NCBI GenBank assembly: GCA_964522665.1
Contig: CAZFVY010000101.1
Span: forward strand, 1-26,065
From: CAZFVY01 sp964522665
Lineage (GTDB): Bacteria > Verrucomicrobiota > Verrucomicrobiia > Limisphaerales > CAZFVY01
Reading direction: 5' to 3'
Length of the DNA: 26,065 nt
The notes under the pieces were generated by a model. The model saw only the letters and a list, made by a program, of their open reading frames with translations, did not search any database and had not been told where the DNA came from. The translations under genes and the position numbers were made by a program. Below are positions 1-7,651 of this stretch, one piece after another. Numbering within the stretch: the first letter of the stretch is position 1; every line of letters begins with the position of its first letter.

Positions 1-1136
1 GTGGAGCGCGCCAGCAGCAGATTGGCCACGTTCGCGCAGGCGATCAGCAGGACGAATCCGACCGCCGCCAGCAGCACGATCAACGTCCGTCGCATCCCGC
101 CGACAAACTTATCCTGGAGTTTGATCAGGGCGACGCCGGAATCCGGCGCGTAACTCTCCGGATGCTCGCGCACCACCACATTCATCACCGCGTCCACTTC
201 GGCTTTAGCCTGCGCGAAGGGCACGCCCGATTTCAAACGAGCGAAGGCTCTTAGGTGCCGACAAGTGCGGCAAGCGAACGGTTCTGTCCCAGCGTAACCG
301 ACCGGCGCCCAGACCTGGGCCGGCCCGTAGAAATTGGCAGCGACCAAATCTTCAAAGCCCGGCGGCATCACCCCGATGACGGTAAACGTCTCGTCGCTCA
401 CCTTGATCGGTTTGCCAATGATGTTCGGATCGGAGTTGAAGCGGCGTTGCCATAAGGCGTGGCTGAGGATGACGACGAACCGCGTGTCGGGACGATCTTC
501 TTCCGGGCTGAAGTCGCGCCCCAGCAACGGCGCAACGCCGAGCAGGCGAAAGTAATCGGCCGAAACGCGTATCCCGCCGACCATCTCGGCTTCGCCCAGC
601 CCAGTCATCACCCCACCCCACGAAAGAACCGACGCCATCCGTTCGAAAGATTGGCTGCGCTCCCGCCAATCAACAAACGTCGCGAAGTCGGTGTCGCCGC
701 CATCTCCGCCTTTGGAGTTGATCGACAACATCACCAGGCGGTCGGAATTCGCATACGGCAACGGACGAAGCAACAACGCGTTCACGACGCTGAAAATGGC
801 GGTGTTCGCCCCGATACCCAGCGCGAGGGTGAGTACGGTCACCGCGGTGAAGCCAGGGTTCTTGAGCAATTGCCGGGCGCCAAAACGGATGTCCTGCCAG
901 AGTGTCTCGAATAGAGGAAGGCCGCGCTGGTCCCGGCAGGCTTCCTTGGTTGACTCCATCCCTCCCAGCTTAATCATTGCCTGGCGGCGTGCCTCTTCCG
1001 GCGTCATGCCCGATCGAAGATTGTCTTCCGTGTGCATTTGGATGTGACTTTCCAGCTCTTCCTGGAGTTCCTGGTCCTTGCGCCCCTGGTTGAACAGGCC
1101 GCCAATTCTCGAAATCCATTCACGAAGTCTTTTCAT
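1..1136 (-). CDS. ADOP-family ABC transporter permease (FtsX/MacB-like), N-terminal part
   Basis: Inner-membrane permease subunit of a MacB-like ABC exporter of the ADOP type (acidobacterial duplicated orphan permease). Only residues 1-378 lie in the window; the frame stays open off the left edge. I translated it from the ATG at 1136. Residues 1-70 are the soluble prefix domain typical of this family (ELQEELESHIQMH at about 23-35, then GMTPEEARRQA at 43-53). Residues 79-92 read WQDIRFGARQLLKN, and the first membrane helix (about 95-122) contains LALGIGANTAIFSVVNALL. A MacB-type periplasmic domain follows (about 123-345), ending in a second helix near 350-375 with the family-typical ACANVANLLLARS. 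Its start codon overlaps the stop of the PadR remnant by 4 bp, the arrangement usual for PadR-ADOP operons. The substrate is unknown. The family call is firm; completeness cannot be judged. Confidence 0.93.
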   Translation of the reverse strand, partial: MKRLREWISRIGGLFNQGRKDQELQEELESHIQMHTEDNLRSGMTPEEARRQAMIKLGGMESTKEACRDQRGLPLFETLWQDIRFGARQLLKNPGFTAVTVLTLALGIGANTAIFSVVNALLLRPLPYANSDRLVMLSINSKGGDGGDTDFATFVDWRERSQSFERMASVLSWGGVMTGLGEAEMVGGIRVSADYFRLLGVAPLLGRDFSPEEDRPDTRFVVILSHALWQRRFNSDPNIIGKPIKVSDETFTVIGVMPPGFEDLVAANFYGPAQVWAPVGYAGTEPFACRTCRHLRAFARLKSGVPFAQAKAEVDAVMNVVVREHPESYAPDSGVALIKLQDKFVGGMRRTLIVLLAAVGFVLLIACANVANLLLARS

Positions 1137-1282
1137 TTCAGGGAGTGCAGATTGTCGTTCGTCTGCTCGATCAGGGGAGCGATGCCGTACCGATGCAATC
1201 GGCCTTGGCGCTCCAGCGTTTTCAAAACCGGAGACGCCGGCGTTCCCGGCCAATCGTCTGCTTTGGTTCTCACGAAAGTCAT
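1133..1282 (-). pseudogene. PadR-family regulator remnant, 49 codons
   Basis: Short frame from the ATG at 1282, with a possible Shine-Dalgarno AGGAAAG 9 nt upstream. It ends in a TGA that shares ATGA with the permease start. The middle reads VLKTLERQGRLHRYGIAPLI followed by EQTNDNLHS, which matches the first helices of PadR winged-helix repressors (consensus like LKTL..GPLHGYGIA..IEQ.S). A normal PadR continues with the recognition helix and wing (EEGSLYPALHR...) to about 105-115 residues; here the frame stops just before that part. It therefore looks like a truncated repressor that has probably lost specific DNA binding. The retained overlap suggests it still couples translation to the permease. 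It could instead be an intact short leader ORF of PadR descent. The homology is recognised by eye. Confidence 0.6.
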
Positions 1283-1936
1283 GATTACGCGCTTTCCTAT
1301 TGGATGGCAATAGAAACCTTCATCAATCTATTTTTCCTTGGGCGTCGCCAGCCAACCGTCTTTCAGGCAAGTCCCTGCGGCAGACCGTTGACAAGAGGCA
1401 CGATTGGGCCACATTGAGCGCATGAGGGCGAAAGCCACACGCCGGATTGACCCCGAACTGAGACGTAAGGTTGGAGCGGCCTTGGCAGAAGTGGGACGGA
1501 ATCCACGGACCGCAGCGGAGGTTTTTTACCTGCAGACCGCGAAGGGCCGGGCCCTCCCGTTCCCGGCCCATGCGGACAGCCCGGAAGGTGAGATTTTAAG
1601 CCACGCGCTCGGCGCAACGAGTCGGCGGGGGTGTTTTGAGCGGTCGCAAATTCGCGTTGATGCAGTTCTTGGCTTTGCGGCTGGCTTAGCGAAGCTAAGA
1701 GGTCCCGTCCTTACAGGACCCAGAGATTATTATCGGGGTCGGTTTCCTGGGATTTCGCTTCGCTCCATCCCAGGCTATCCAATAGCGTGCTTTCAGCACT
1801 TCAGCCTCGAATGTTCGGTCCATACCACTCGAATACGTCAACAGCTCGAAGTTGCGCCCGTTTTAACCAGCGGTGGCGGTTAAGGATTCCCATCGACAAA
1901 TCCAGGAACAACCCATATCAACATCCTCATCATCCC
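1283..1936. other. Gene-free stretch rich in inverted repeats
   Basis: 654 bp between the PadR remnant (minus) and the DUF1552 gene (plus). Frames here do not resemble any family I know and start mostly with TTG or GTG. The stretch holds a perfect 8-bp inverted repeat (GGGCCGGG at 1544-1551, CCCGGCCC at 1562-1569, 10-nt loop) and the multi-hairpin block at 1685-1799, listed separately. It must also contain the promoters for both flanking genes if they are transcribed from here, but I could not pick convincing -35/-10 pairs. Confidence 0.6.
1685..1799. repeat. Multi-hairpin repeat-like element (four consecutive inverted repeats)
   Basis: Four hairpins sit head to tail. (1) CTTAGC 1685-1690 pairs with GCTAAG 1694-1699. 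(2) GGTCC 1701-1705 pairs with GGACC 1716-1720. (3) CCTGGGAT 1746-1753 pairs with ATCCCAGG 1767-1774, an 8-bp perfect stem. (4) GTGCT 1787-1791 pairs with AGCAC 1795-1799. The order (a CCTGGG/CCCAGG hairpin followed closely by a GTGCT/AGCAC hairpin) resembles dispersed palindromic noncoding repeats that I recall from Verrucomicrobia, Planctomycetes and Acidobacteria genomes; that resemblance is from memory. Only one copy is seen in this window, so repeat status is inferred. It could also be a structured RNA or a decayed mobile element. Confidence 0.5.
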
Positions 1937-3319
1937 ATGAGAAGTAACTTTCTAATTGATCGCCGCACCTGCCTGAAAGCGATCGGAGCTTCACTCGCGC
2001 TGCCGCTCTTGGAATGCATGGGCTGGGGAGAACCTGGCCAGGCAAAGCCATACAAACCGCCGGTTCGCCTCGGATTCATGTACATGCCGCACGGGGTCAT
2101 CATGGATCAGTTCTGGCCGGCGGACGCGGAGAGCTTCCTGTTGTCGCCGCCACCGGCGCTGGAATCGCTGACTCCGGTGTTGGACCAGTGTTTGTTGATG
2201 AAGGGGATCTCCGGGGTTCCCATCGCTCCCTTCAACGGGGCGCCGCACGCGCTCGAGTTATCGACCTGGCTCACGGCCGCGCTGCCGGACGCGAACACGC
2301 GGAACCAGATTAACATTGCGATTTCGGCGGACCAGATCGCGGCCAATTTCGTGGGTGGTTTCACGTCACTGCCGTCCCTGGAGCTGGCCACGATGCCGCA
2401 GACGCACAAGGAAAACCAGGAGGGACTCAACGAGGGGTATTATTCCCACTGCAGCTTTCGCTCCCCCACGCAGGCCGTTCCCGCCGAGATCAATCCGCGC
2501 GGCGTGCTGAACCGGCTCTTCGGAAAATCCGACCGCCCCGGACACCTCGTCCAGGCGGACCCGCTGGATCGGCAGATGCTGGACCTGGTAATCGGAGGCG
2601 CGAAAGACCTGCGCCGGAAATTGCCCCAAGGCGATCAACACAAACTGGATGAATACCTGGACAGCGTGCGGGCCGTCGAACGCCGCATTGCCGCCATCGA
2701 ATTCCGCCAGAAGGAAGCGGCGCTGGAAAAGGCGGGCGTCAGCGTGAGCAAACGCAACGCTTCGGATTCCCCGCCGATCGAGGTCAAGATTCCGGAGGGT
2801 GACAAACGGAGCGAGTACATGCAGGTGATGTGTGACCTCAACGTGCTGGCGTTTCAAACCGACACGACCCGCGTCAGCACCTATATTGGCTCGACGCCGA
2901 ACGGTGTTTCCTACCCGGAACTCGGGTTCAGGAACGAGCATCACTCCCAAACCCATCACAACAACGAACCCGAGAAGGTCCGGAAGGTCGCCGCGATCAC
3001 CGCCTTCAACATCGCCCAGTTTGCCTACATGGTGAAGAAGATGCACAGCCTGCGCGAAGGCGACGGCACGCTGCTCGACAACTGCATCATGATGTGGGGC
3101 TCCGGTCTGGAGGACGGGAACAAGCACGCGCGCGAAAACCTTCCCTTCATCATCGCCGGCAAGGGCGGCGGCTCCCTCAACACGGGCCGTTTCCTGGCCG
3201 ATACCAAGGGCAATCAAGGTGACCTGCTCACCACTATCCTGACCTGCGCCGGAATTCCCTTGGATCGTCCCGTCGGCATCGCCACCAAGCAACTAAAGGA
3301 GATGACCAACAGTCTTTAG
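1937..3319 (+). CDS. DUF1552 domain-containing secreted protein
   Basis: 460-residue protein of the DUF1552 family, whose biochemical function is unknown. The start is the ATG at 1937, because it places the signal sequence at the N terminus: residues 7-28 contain DRRTCLKAIGASLALPLLEC, a twin-arginine-like leader (RR, then a hydrophobic stretch), so export by Tat is likely. Typical family blocks follow: RLGFMYMPHGV (about 44-54), a long middle region with ADQIAANFVGG and LPSLEL, LNRLFG, the SVRAVERRIA helix (about 242-251), and C-terminal MMWGSGLEDGNKHARENLPFIIAGKGGG with LLTTIL. In planctomycete and verrucomicrobial genomes this gene normally follows one for a DUF1592/DUF1588/DUF1587 cytochrome-like protein; no such partner is present here. 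An upstream in-frame GTG (1787) would add 50 residues ahead of the leader and is unlikely. Confidence 0.9.
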   Translation: MRSNFLIDRRTCLKAIGASLALPLLECMGWGEPGQAKPYKPPVRLGFMYMPHGVIMDQFWPADAESFLLSPPPALESLTPVLDQCLLMKGISGVPIAPFNGAPHALELSTWLTAALPDANTRNQINIAISADQIAANFVGGFTSLPSLELATMPQTHKENQEGLNEGYYSHCSFRSPTQAVPAEINPRGVLNRLFGKSDRPGHLVQADPLDRQMLDLVIGGAKDLRRKLPQGDQHKLDEYLDSVRAVERRIAAIEFRQKEAALEKAGVSVSKRNASDSPPIEVKIPEGDKRSEYMQVMCDLNVLAFQTDTTRVSTYIGSTPNGVSYPELGFRNEHHSQTHHNNEPEKVRKVAAITAFNIAQFAYMVKKMHSLREGDGTLLDNCIMMWGSGLEDGNKHARENLPFIIAGKGGGSLNTGRFLADTKGNQGDLLTTILTCAGIPLDRPVGIATKQLKEMTNSL

Positions 3320-3382
3320 GCCGGGCACTTTGTCGGCCTGAAGTGACGGCGGTGGGAGCCGCACGCACGAGTTACCCACCGC
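3318..3382 (+). terminator. Tandem inverted repeats after the DUF1552 gene (terminator candidate)
   Basis: AGGCCG (3318-3323, overlapping the stop codon) pairs with CGGCCT (3334-3339) across a 10-nt loop. GCGGTGGG (3349-3356) pairs perfectly with CCCACCGC (3375-3382) across 18 nt. Neither is followed by a T tract, so intrinsic termination is only possible, not shown. The rest of the gap to 3530 holds nothing I recognise. Confidence 0.35.
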
Positions 3383-3530
3383 GGCCAACTGGCCCAGCCG
3401 GCCGGAGGCAGACCGACTGAGGACGGGACAAGCTGCAAGCCACGCCGAACCGCCGGGCGCCCGCTAATAACTTGCTCAATCTGTTCCCTTTTCCTTTGGA
3501 CGAAATGGGCTACTTTAGGCCCAGCGAGCT

Positions 3531-4418
3531 ATGGAAGCGACGTCGGCAAATATCGCTGCGCGGTCCAAACGGCAGGCGATGGACTGGAGTTTGGTCTTGG
3601 CTAGCCAGGACATCGGAACCGTCATTGAGCACACCGCTGACGATGGCGGTTGGTGGCTGATCGTCGATGCCCAAGACGAGGAGCGGGCGCGCGCCGCGAT
3701 TCGCCAATATCGGATCGAGAATCACGGCTGGGCGTGGCGCCAGAATCTGCGTTGGCCGGGCGTCTCGTTTCATTGGGGTGGCGCGGTCTGGTGCCTGCTC
3801 CTGGTATTCTTCCACGCGTTCAACCTTTATACCGGCTCGCTGCTCCAAAACGCGGGCATGATGGACGGCGCCCTGGTGCGGTCAGGCCAATGGTGGCGCC
3901 TCGTTACCGCGACGACCCTGCACGCTGATTGGGATCACCTTTTTAGCAACGCGGGCGTAGGAATGCTCGTGCTCGGCCTGGCGATGGCGCGGTTTGGCGC
4001 CGGTTTTGGACTGTTGGCGGCGCTACTGGCCGGAGTCATGGGCAATGTCGGTGGGTTGTTGATTTACCCGGAACCATTTCACGGGTTGGGCGCCTCGGGA
4101 GTCGTGATGGGTGCGATTGGACTTTTGACGGCAGAGTCGGTCGCGCTGTTGCGTCAGAGCTATAAAGCCGGTCGTTACATATTGGGTTGCGCGCTGGGCG
4201 GCCTGATGCTCTTCGTGTTGCTCGGGCTCGACCCGAACGCGGACGTGGTGGCGCACGCGGGCGGGTTTGTCACGGGCGTGGCGCTGGGCGTCGTGCTGTC
4301 CCTGCTACCCACCCGGTTCACCCACAGCGATAAGGCCAATCTCGCGGCCAGCGCGCTGTTGGCGGGGATCATGATTTACTGCTGGAAACTGGCGCTGACC
4401 GTCCCCCCACCCGCATGA
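3531..4418 (+). CDS. Rhomboid-family intramembrane serine protease with N-terminal DUF2007-like domain
   Basis: 295-residue membrane protease expected to cleave transmembrane helices. Residues 1-75 are soluble and resemble a DUF2007-type fold (LVLASQDIGTVIE..., then VDAQDEERARAAIRQY at 45-60). About six to seven hydrophobic segments follow from residue 83 to 288. The rhomboid signature is complete: His131, His136 and Asn140 in HADWDHLFSN, catalytic Ser189 in GLGASG, and the partner His242 in AHAGGFVTG. It is therefore predicted to be active. The start is the ATG at 3531; the next in-frame ATG (residue 17) would remove part of the soluble domain. Its stop overlaps the start of the C39-like peptidase gene by 4 bp (ATGA), so the two are almost certainly co-translated. 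No client is evident from sequence. Confidence 0.92.
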   Translation: MEATSANIAARSKRQAMDWSLVLASQDIGTVIEHTADDGGWWLIVDAQDEERARAAIRQYRIENHGWAWRQNLRWPGVSFHWGGAVWCLLLVFFHAFNLYTGSLLQNAGMMDGALVRSGQWWRLVTATTLHADWDHLFSNAGVGMLVLGLAMARFGAGFGLLAALLAGVMGNVGGLLIYPEPFHGLGASGVVMGAIGLLTAESVALLRQSYKAGRYILGCALGGLMLFVLLGLDPNADVVAHAGGFVTGVALGVVLSLLPTRFTHSDKANLAASALLAGIMIYCWKLALTVPPPA

Positions 4419-5515
4419 CCACTCGAATGGGCACGACCCTACTGGCGTTTGCTTGCGTCGTCGCCGGTGAAATCCCGCTCCGCGCGGTCGAATACCACGG
4501 TCGGCAATTCATTGGTTATCACCGCTTCGAAGGCTTTAGCCAAACTAACGAACCCGCGGGCGGCGCCAAGGTCTTGCTGTCTCCGGTGATCTCCGCGGCC
4601 GTTGACTGGGATGAACTGGTGGTCTCCTGGAACGTCCGACAGGCGGCGACGGCCAGCCTCACGGTGGAGGCCCGGCCGATCGTTCCCCATCAAACGACCA
4701 AGTTCTACGTGCTCGGCGTCTGGTCGGGTGATCGTGCGCGCAATCCGCGCCAGAGCCTCAAAGACCAACGCGACGATGTGGGCGACGTTCTCACCGACAC
4801 GCTCTCCCTCAAACACCCGGCCCGGGAAGTCCAATTGCGATTGACCTTCACCGGGTCAGACGAAGCGCCGCTCCAGGCGTTGAAGTTTCTGGGACTTTCG
4901 TTCCTTGATACCAAGTCGGCGGCGGCTCCGGTAGCGCCAAATCGGGCCGCGTGGGGACATTCTCTGCCGGTGCCGGAGCAATCCCAAATGGATTTTCCCG
5001 GCGGCGCCGTCTGGTGCAGTCCGACCAGCACGACCATGATTTTGCGGCATTGGTCCTCGGTCTTGCAACAACCCGCCCTGTCGAACAATGTTCCGGCGGT
5101 AGCCGCGGAAGTGTACGACCCGAACTGGCCTGGAACGGGTAATTGGCCGTTCAACACCGCGTTCGCTGGCGGGTTCGACGGGATGCGCGCCTACGTGACC
5201 CGGTTGGGTGATGTGGCCGAGTTGGAGGACTGGATCGAGGCCGGCGTCCCGGTGGCGCTGTCAGTCTCCTACAACATTCTGAAGGGCAAGCCTCGCGGGA
5301 AGAACGATGGGCATTTTGTCGTCTGTGTCGGTTTCACGGCGGACGGCGACGTGGTAGTGAACGATCCCGGCACGAAGACTGGAGTTCGGCGCGTATTTCC
5401 GCGCGGCGCGGTGGTGGAGGCGTGGGCCAATTCACACAATACCGTGTATCTGATTTATCCCGATACGATTCACCGGCCGCCGAATCGCTTCGGGCATTGG
5501 GAAGAGCCGCCGTGA
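4415..5515 (+). CDS. Secreted C39-like cysteine peptidase (Peptidase_C39_2)
   Basis: 366-residue exported protein. An N-terminal signal peptide (about residues 1-24, GTTLLAFACVVAG then LRA before VEYHG) is followed by a beta-rich region (about 25-165) and a papain-like C39-type domain (about 183-350). The candidate active site is intact: Cys201 in AVWCSPTSTTM, His300 in NDGHFVVCVGF and Asp317 in VVNDPG. This matches the C39-like family outside bacteriocin exporters, commonly annotated as peptidase C39 family protein. It is expected to act in the periplasm or outside the cell. Translation is coupled to the upstream rhomboid gene through a 4-bp overlap, suggesting a shared proteolytic role. A second in-frame ATG at residue 5 is a possible start and would not change the signal peptide much. 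The substrate is unknown. Confidence 0.87.
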   Translation: MTTRMGTTLLAFACVVAGEIPLRAVEYHGRQFIGYHRFEGFSQTNEPAGGAKVLLSPVISAAVDWDELVVSWNVRQAATASLTVEARPIVPHQTTKFYVLGVWSGDRARNPRQSLKDQRDDVGDVLTDTLSLKHPAREVQLRLTFTGSDEAPLQALKFLGLSFLDTKSAAAPVAPNRAAWGHSLPVPEQSQMDFPGGAVWCSPTSTTMILRHWSSVLQQPALSNNVPAVAAEVYDPNWPGTGNWPFNTAFAGGFDGMRAYVTRLGDVAELEDWIEAGVPVALSVSYNILKGKPRGKNDGHFVVCVGFTADGDVVVNDPGTKTGVRRVFPRGAVVEAWANSHNTVYLIYPDTIHRPPNRFGHWEEPP

Positions 5516-5625
5516 ACAGTCTCTCCACGAATGACAGCCACGCTCGACAACCGCCCGCGCCGCGGCTCCGGTTTGGTGAACTCTGTTGTTGACCGATCCC
5601 CTGCGGCTCGCCTTCACTACACCGA

Positions 5626-6714
5626 ATGAATTCAATGAAACCGGAGCGCGCGCGGTCGGCGCCGGAAACGACGGTTGCGCCAGACCACCGCGCCACTTCC
5701 GCCCCCCTATCGGTCAACGGCGACGTGGCCGCGATCGATCACCTCCGCTCTTTGCATCAGCAGATGCGCTCCGAAATGGCGAAAGTCATCATCGGCCAAT
5801 CGGAAGCGATTGAGAAATTATTGATCTGCATTCTGGCGCGCGGACATGGGTTGCTGATGGGCGTTCCCGGACTGGCCAAGACGATGATGGTGAATTCGTT
5901 GGCGCAGGTCATGTCGCTGCAATTCAATCGGATTCAATTCACGCCCGACCTGATGCCGTCGGATATTACCGGCACCGATATTCTGCAAGAAACGGATCAA
6001 CCGGGTCGGCGGGCGTTCGTGTATGTCAAGGGGCCGATCTTCGCGAACATCGTGCTGGCGGACGAAATCAATCGCACGCCGCCGAAGACGCAATCGGCTT
6101 TGCTGGAGGCGATGCAGGAACATCGCGTGACGGTCGCGGGCCGCTTTTTTCAACTGCCTTCGCCGTTCTTCGTGCTGGCGACGCAGAACCCGATCGAGCA
6201 AGAAGGCACCTACGCGCTGCCGGAAGCGCAACTAGATCGTTTTATGTTCTTCATCCATGTCGATTACCCGACCCTGGAAGAAGAGCGGCGGATCGCGCGC
6301 GAGACGACCGGCCAGGCGCCGCCGGCGTTATCCAAGCTGATCACCGGCGAACAGGTGCTCGCGTTTCAAGAAGTCGTGCAGCGCGTTCCGGTGCCCGATC
6401 ATATTTATGATACCGCGGTCGAGCTGGTTCGCCGCACCCGGCCCAACGCCCCTGACGCGCCCGATTTCGTCAAAAAATGGGTCACTTGGGGCGCTGGCCC
6501 GCGCGCGGTACAGTACCTGATTCGCGGCGCCAAGGCCCGCGCCGTGCTGGAAGGGAGTTACCTCGTTCGCATGGAGGATTTGGAAGCCGTCGCGCATCCG
6601 GTATTGACCCATCGGATACTCACCAATTTCCAGGCGCAGGCCGAAGGGGTGAACAGCATGAATCTGATCGACCGCCTGCTGGAGGGAGTCCGCGGAGAGA
6701 CTCGTCGTGGCTGA
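5626..6714 (+). CDS. MoxR-family AAA+ ATPase
   Basis: 362-residue cytoplasmic AAA+ chaperone of the MoxR class, which helps assemble or activate partner proteins with VWA/MIDAS domains. After a variable 35-residue head come VIIGQSEAIEKLL (54-66), Walker A GVPGLAKT (79-86), Walker B IVLADEIN with Asp146-Glu147, sensor 1 ATQNPIEQEGTY (185-196) and the arginine-finger helix LPEAQLDRF (198-206). The C-terminal lid (about 265-350) contains WGAGPRAVQYLI, standard for MoxR. All ATPase residues are present. It is the first gene of a tight operon and overlaps the DUF58 gene by 8 bp. The gap to the upstream peptidase gene is 110 bp, so a promoter may lie there or the peptidase genes may belong to the same transcript. 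Confidence 0.95.
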   Translation: MNSMKPERARSAPETTVAPDHRATSAPLSVNGDVAAIDHLRSLHQQMRSEMAKVIIGQSEAIEKLLICILARGHGLLMGVPGLAKTMMVNSLAQVMSLQFNRIQFTPDLMPSDITGTDILQETDQPGRRAFVYVKGPIFANIVLADEINRTPPKTQSALLEAMQEHRVTVAGRFFQLPSPFFVLATQNPIEQEGTYALPEAQLDRFMFFIHVDYPTLEEERRIARETTGQAPPALSKLITGEQVLAFQEVVQRVPVPDHIYDTAVELVRRTRPNAPDAPDFVKKWVTWGAGPRAVQYLIRGAKARAVLEGSYLVRMEDLEAVAHPVLTHRILTNFQAQAEGVNSMNLIDRLLEGVRGETRRG

Positions 6715-7621
6715 AGGCTCCCCGCTCCCACTCTTGGATTCCAAAGTCCTGGCGCGCCTGATGGGGCAGCCAGCGCTGACGCGGCTGCCCATGGAGGGCG
6801 CCGTTTCCGGCCTGCACCGCAGCCCGCACCGAGGCTCGAGCGTCGAGTTCGCGGAATACCGAAATTACGAACCGGGCGACGATATCCGGCGCCTCGACTG
6901 GCGCGTGTTCGCGCGCACCGACCGCTTCTACATGAAGGAGTTCGAGGCGGAGACCAACTTGCGTTGTTACTTCGTCCTCGATTGCAGCCGCTCGATGTCC
7001 TTTGCCGGCGCGCACGGGCGCAAGATCGATTATGCCCGCCGGCTGATTGCGACGCTCGCGTACCTGCTCGTTCACCAAGGAGACGCGGTCGGATTGGTCT
7101 GCGTCGGTGAAAAGACGCTTTTGGACATCCCGGCCCGCCGCAACCCGGCGCATCTGCAATTGATTTTCAAGACGCTCGAAGGCGTTGAGGCGGCCGGTGA
7201 GACCGGTCTGCTGCCAGCGTTGCATTCCGTCGCCGAAAAGATCCCGCGGCGCGCGTGGGTGATGGTCTTTTCCGATTGCTTCTGCGACCTCGATCCGATG
7301 ATCAGCGCGCTGCAGCATCTAAGCTTTGAGAAGCACGATTTAACCGTCTTCCAAATGCTCGACCGCGTGGAGCTGGATTTCCAATTCGACCGGCCGGTTC
7401 GGTTCGTGGATTTGGAAAGCGCGTTTAGCCTGGTGACCGAACCGGCGTTGATTCGGGATGAATACATCCGCCAGCTCGAGACCTTCCTGGCTCGACTGCG
7501 CTCGGCGTGTCATGAAATCAACGCCGATTATCGTCAGGTCGTTACGGATCAGGATTACGAAAAGGCGCTGGCGTCGTTTCTGACGGAACGCGCTCGCGCG
7601 GGCGCCCGCTCGGGCCGATGA
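6707..7621 (+). CDS. DUF58 domain-containing protein (MoxR partner)
   Basis: 304-residue protein starting at a GTG (6707) inside the end of moxR. The DUF58 hallmark is clear: EYRNYEPGDDIRRLDWRVFA (50-69) followed by RTDRFYMKEFEAETN. It leads into a VWA-like fold with the metal-binding DxSxS motif DCSRS (92-96). No membrane segment is evident, unlike longer DUF58 proteins, which carry two N-terminal helices. The family is almost always encoded next to moxR and is presumed to be a MoxR client or adaptor; the biochemical role is not established. The next gene begins 30 bp downstream on the same strand. Confidence 0.93.
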   Translation: MAEGSPLPLLDSKVLARLMGQPALTRLPMEGAVSGLHRSPHRGSSVEFAEYRNYEPGDDIRRLDWRVFARTDRFYMKEFEAETNLRCYFVLDCSRSMSFAGAHGRKIDYARRLIATLAYLLVHQGDAVGLVCVGEKTLLDIPARRNPAHLQLIFKTLEGVEAAGETGLLPALHSVAEKIPRRAWVMVFSDCFCDLDPMISALQHLSFEKHDLTVFQMLDRVELDFQFDRPVRFVDLESAFSLVTEPALIRDEYIRQLETFLARLRSACHEINADYRQVVTDQDYEKALASFLTERARAGARSGR

Positions 7622-7651
7622 ACCGCCTGACGCCAAGTTAAACCGCTGCCG

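Noticed and set aside
1404..1883. 159-codon plus-strand frame in the region between PadR and DUF1552
   Set aside because: It starts at TTG, matches no family I recognise and runs through the hairpin block, whose stems explain its sequence better than coding would.
2366..3292. 308-codon minus-strand frame antisense to DUF1552
   Set aside because: It is a shadow of a well-supported gene in GC-rich DNA; its translation shows no domain.
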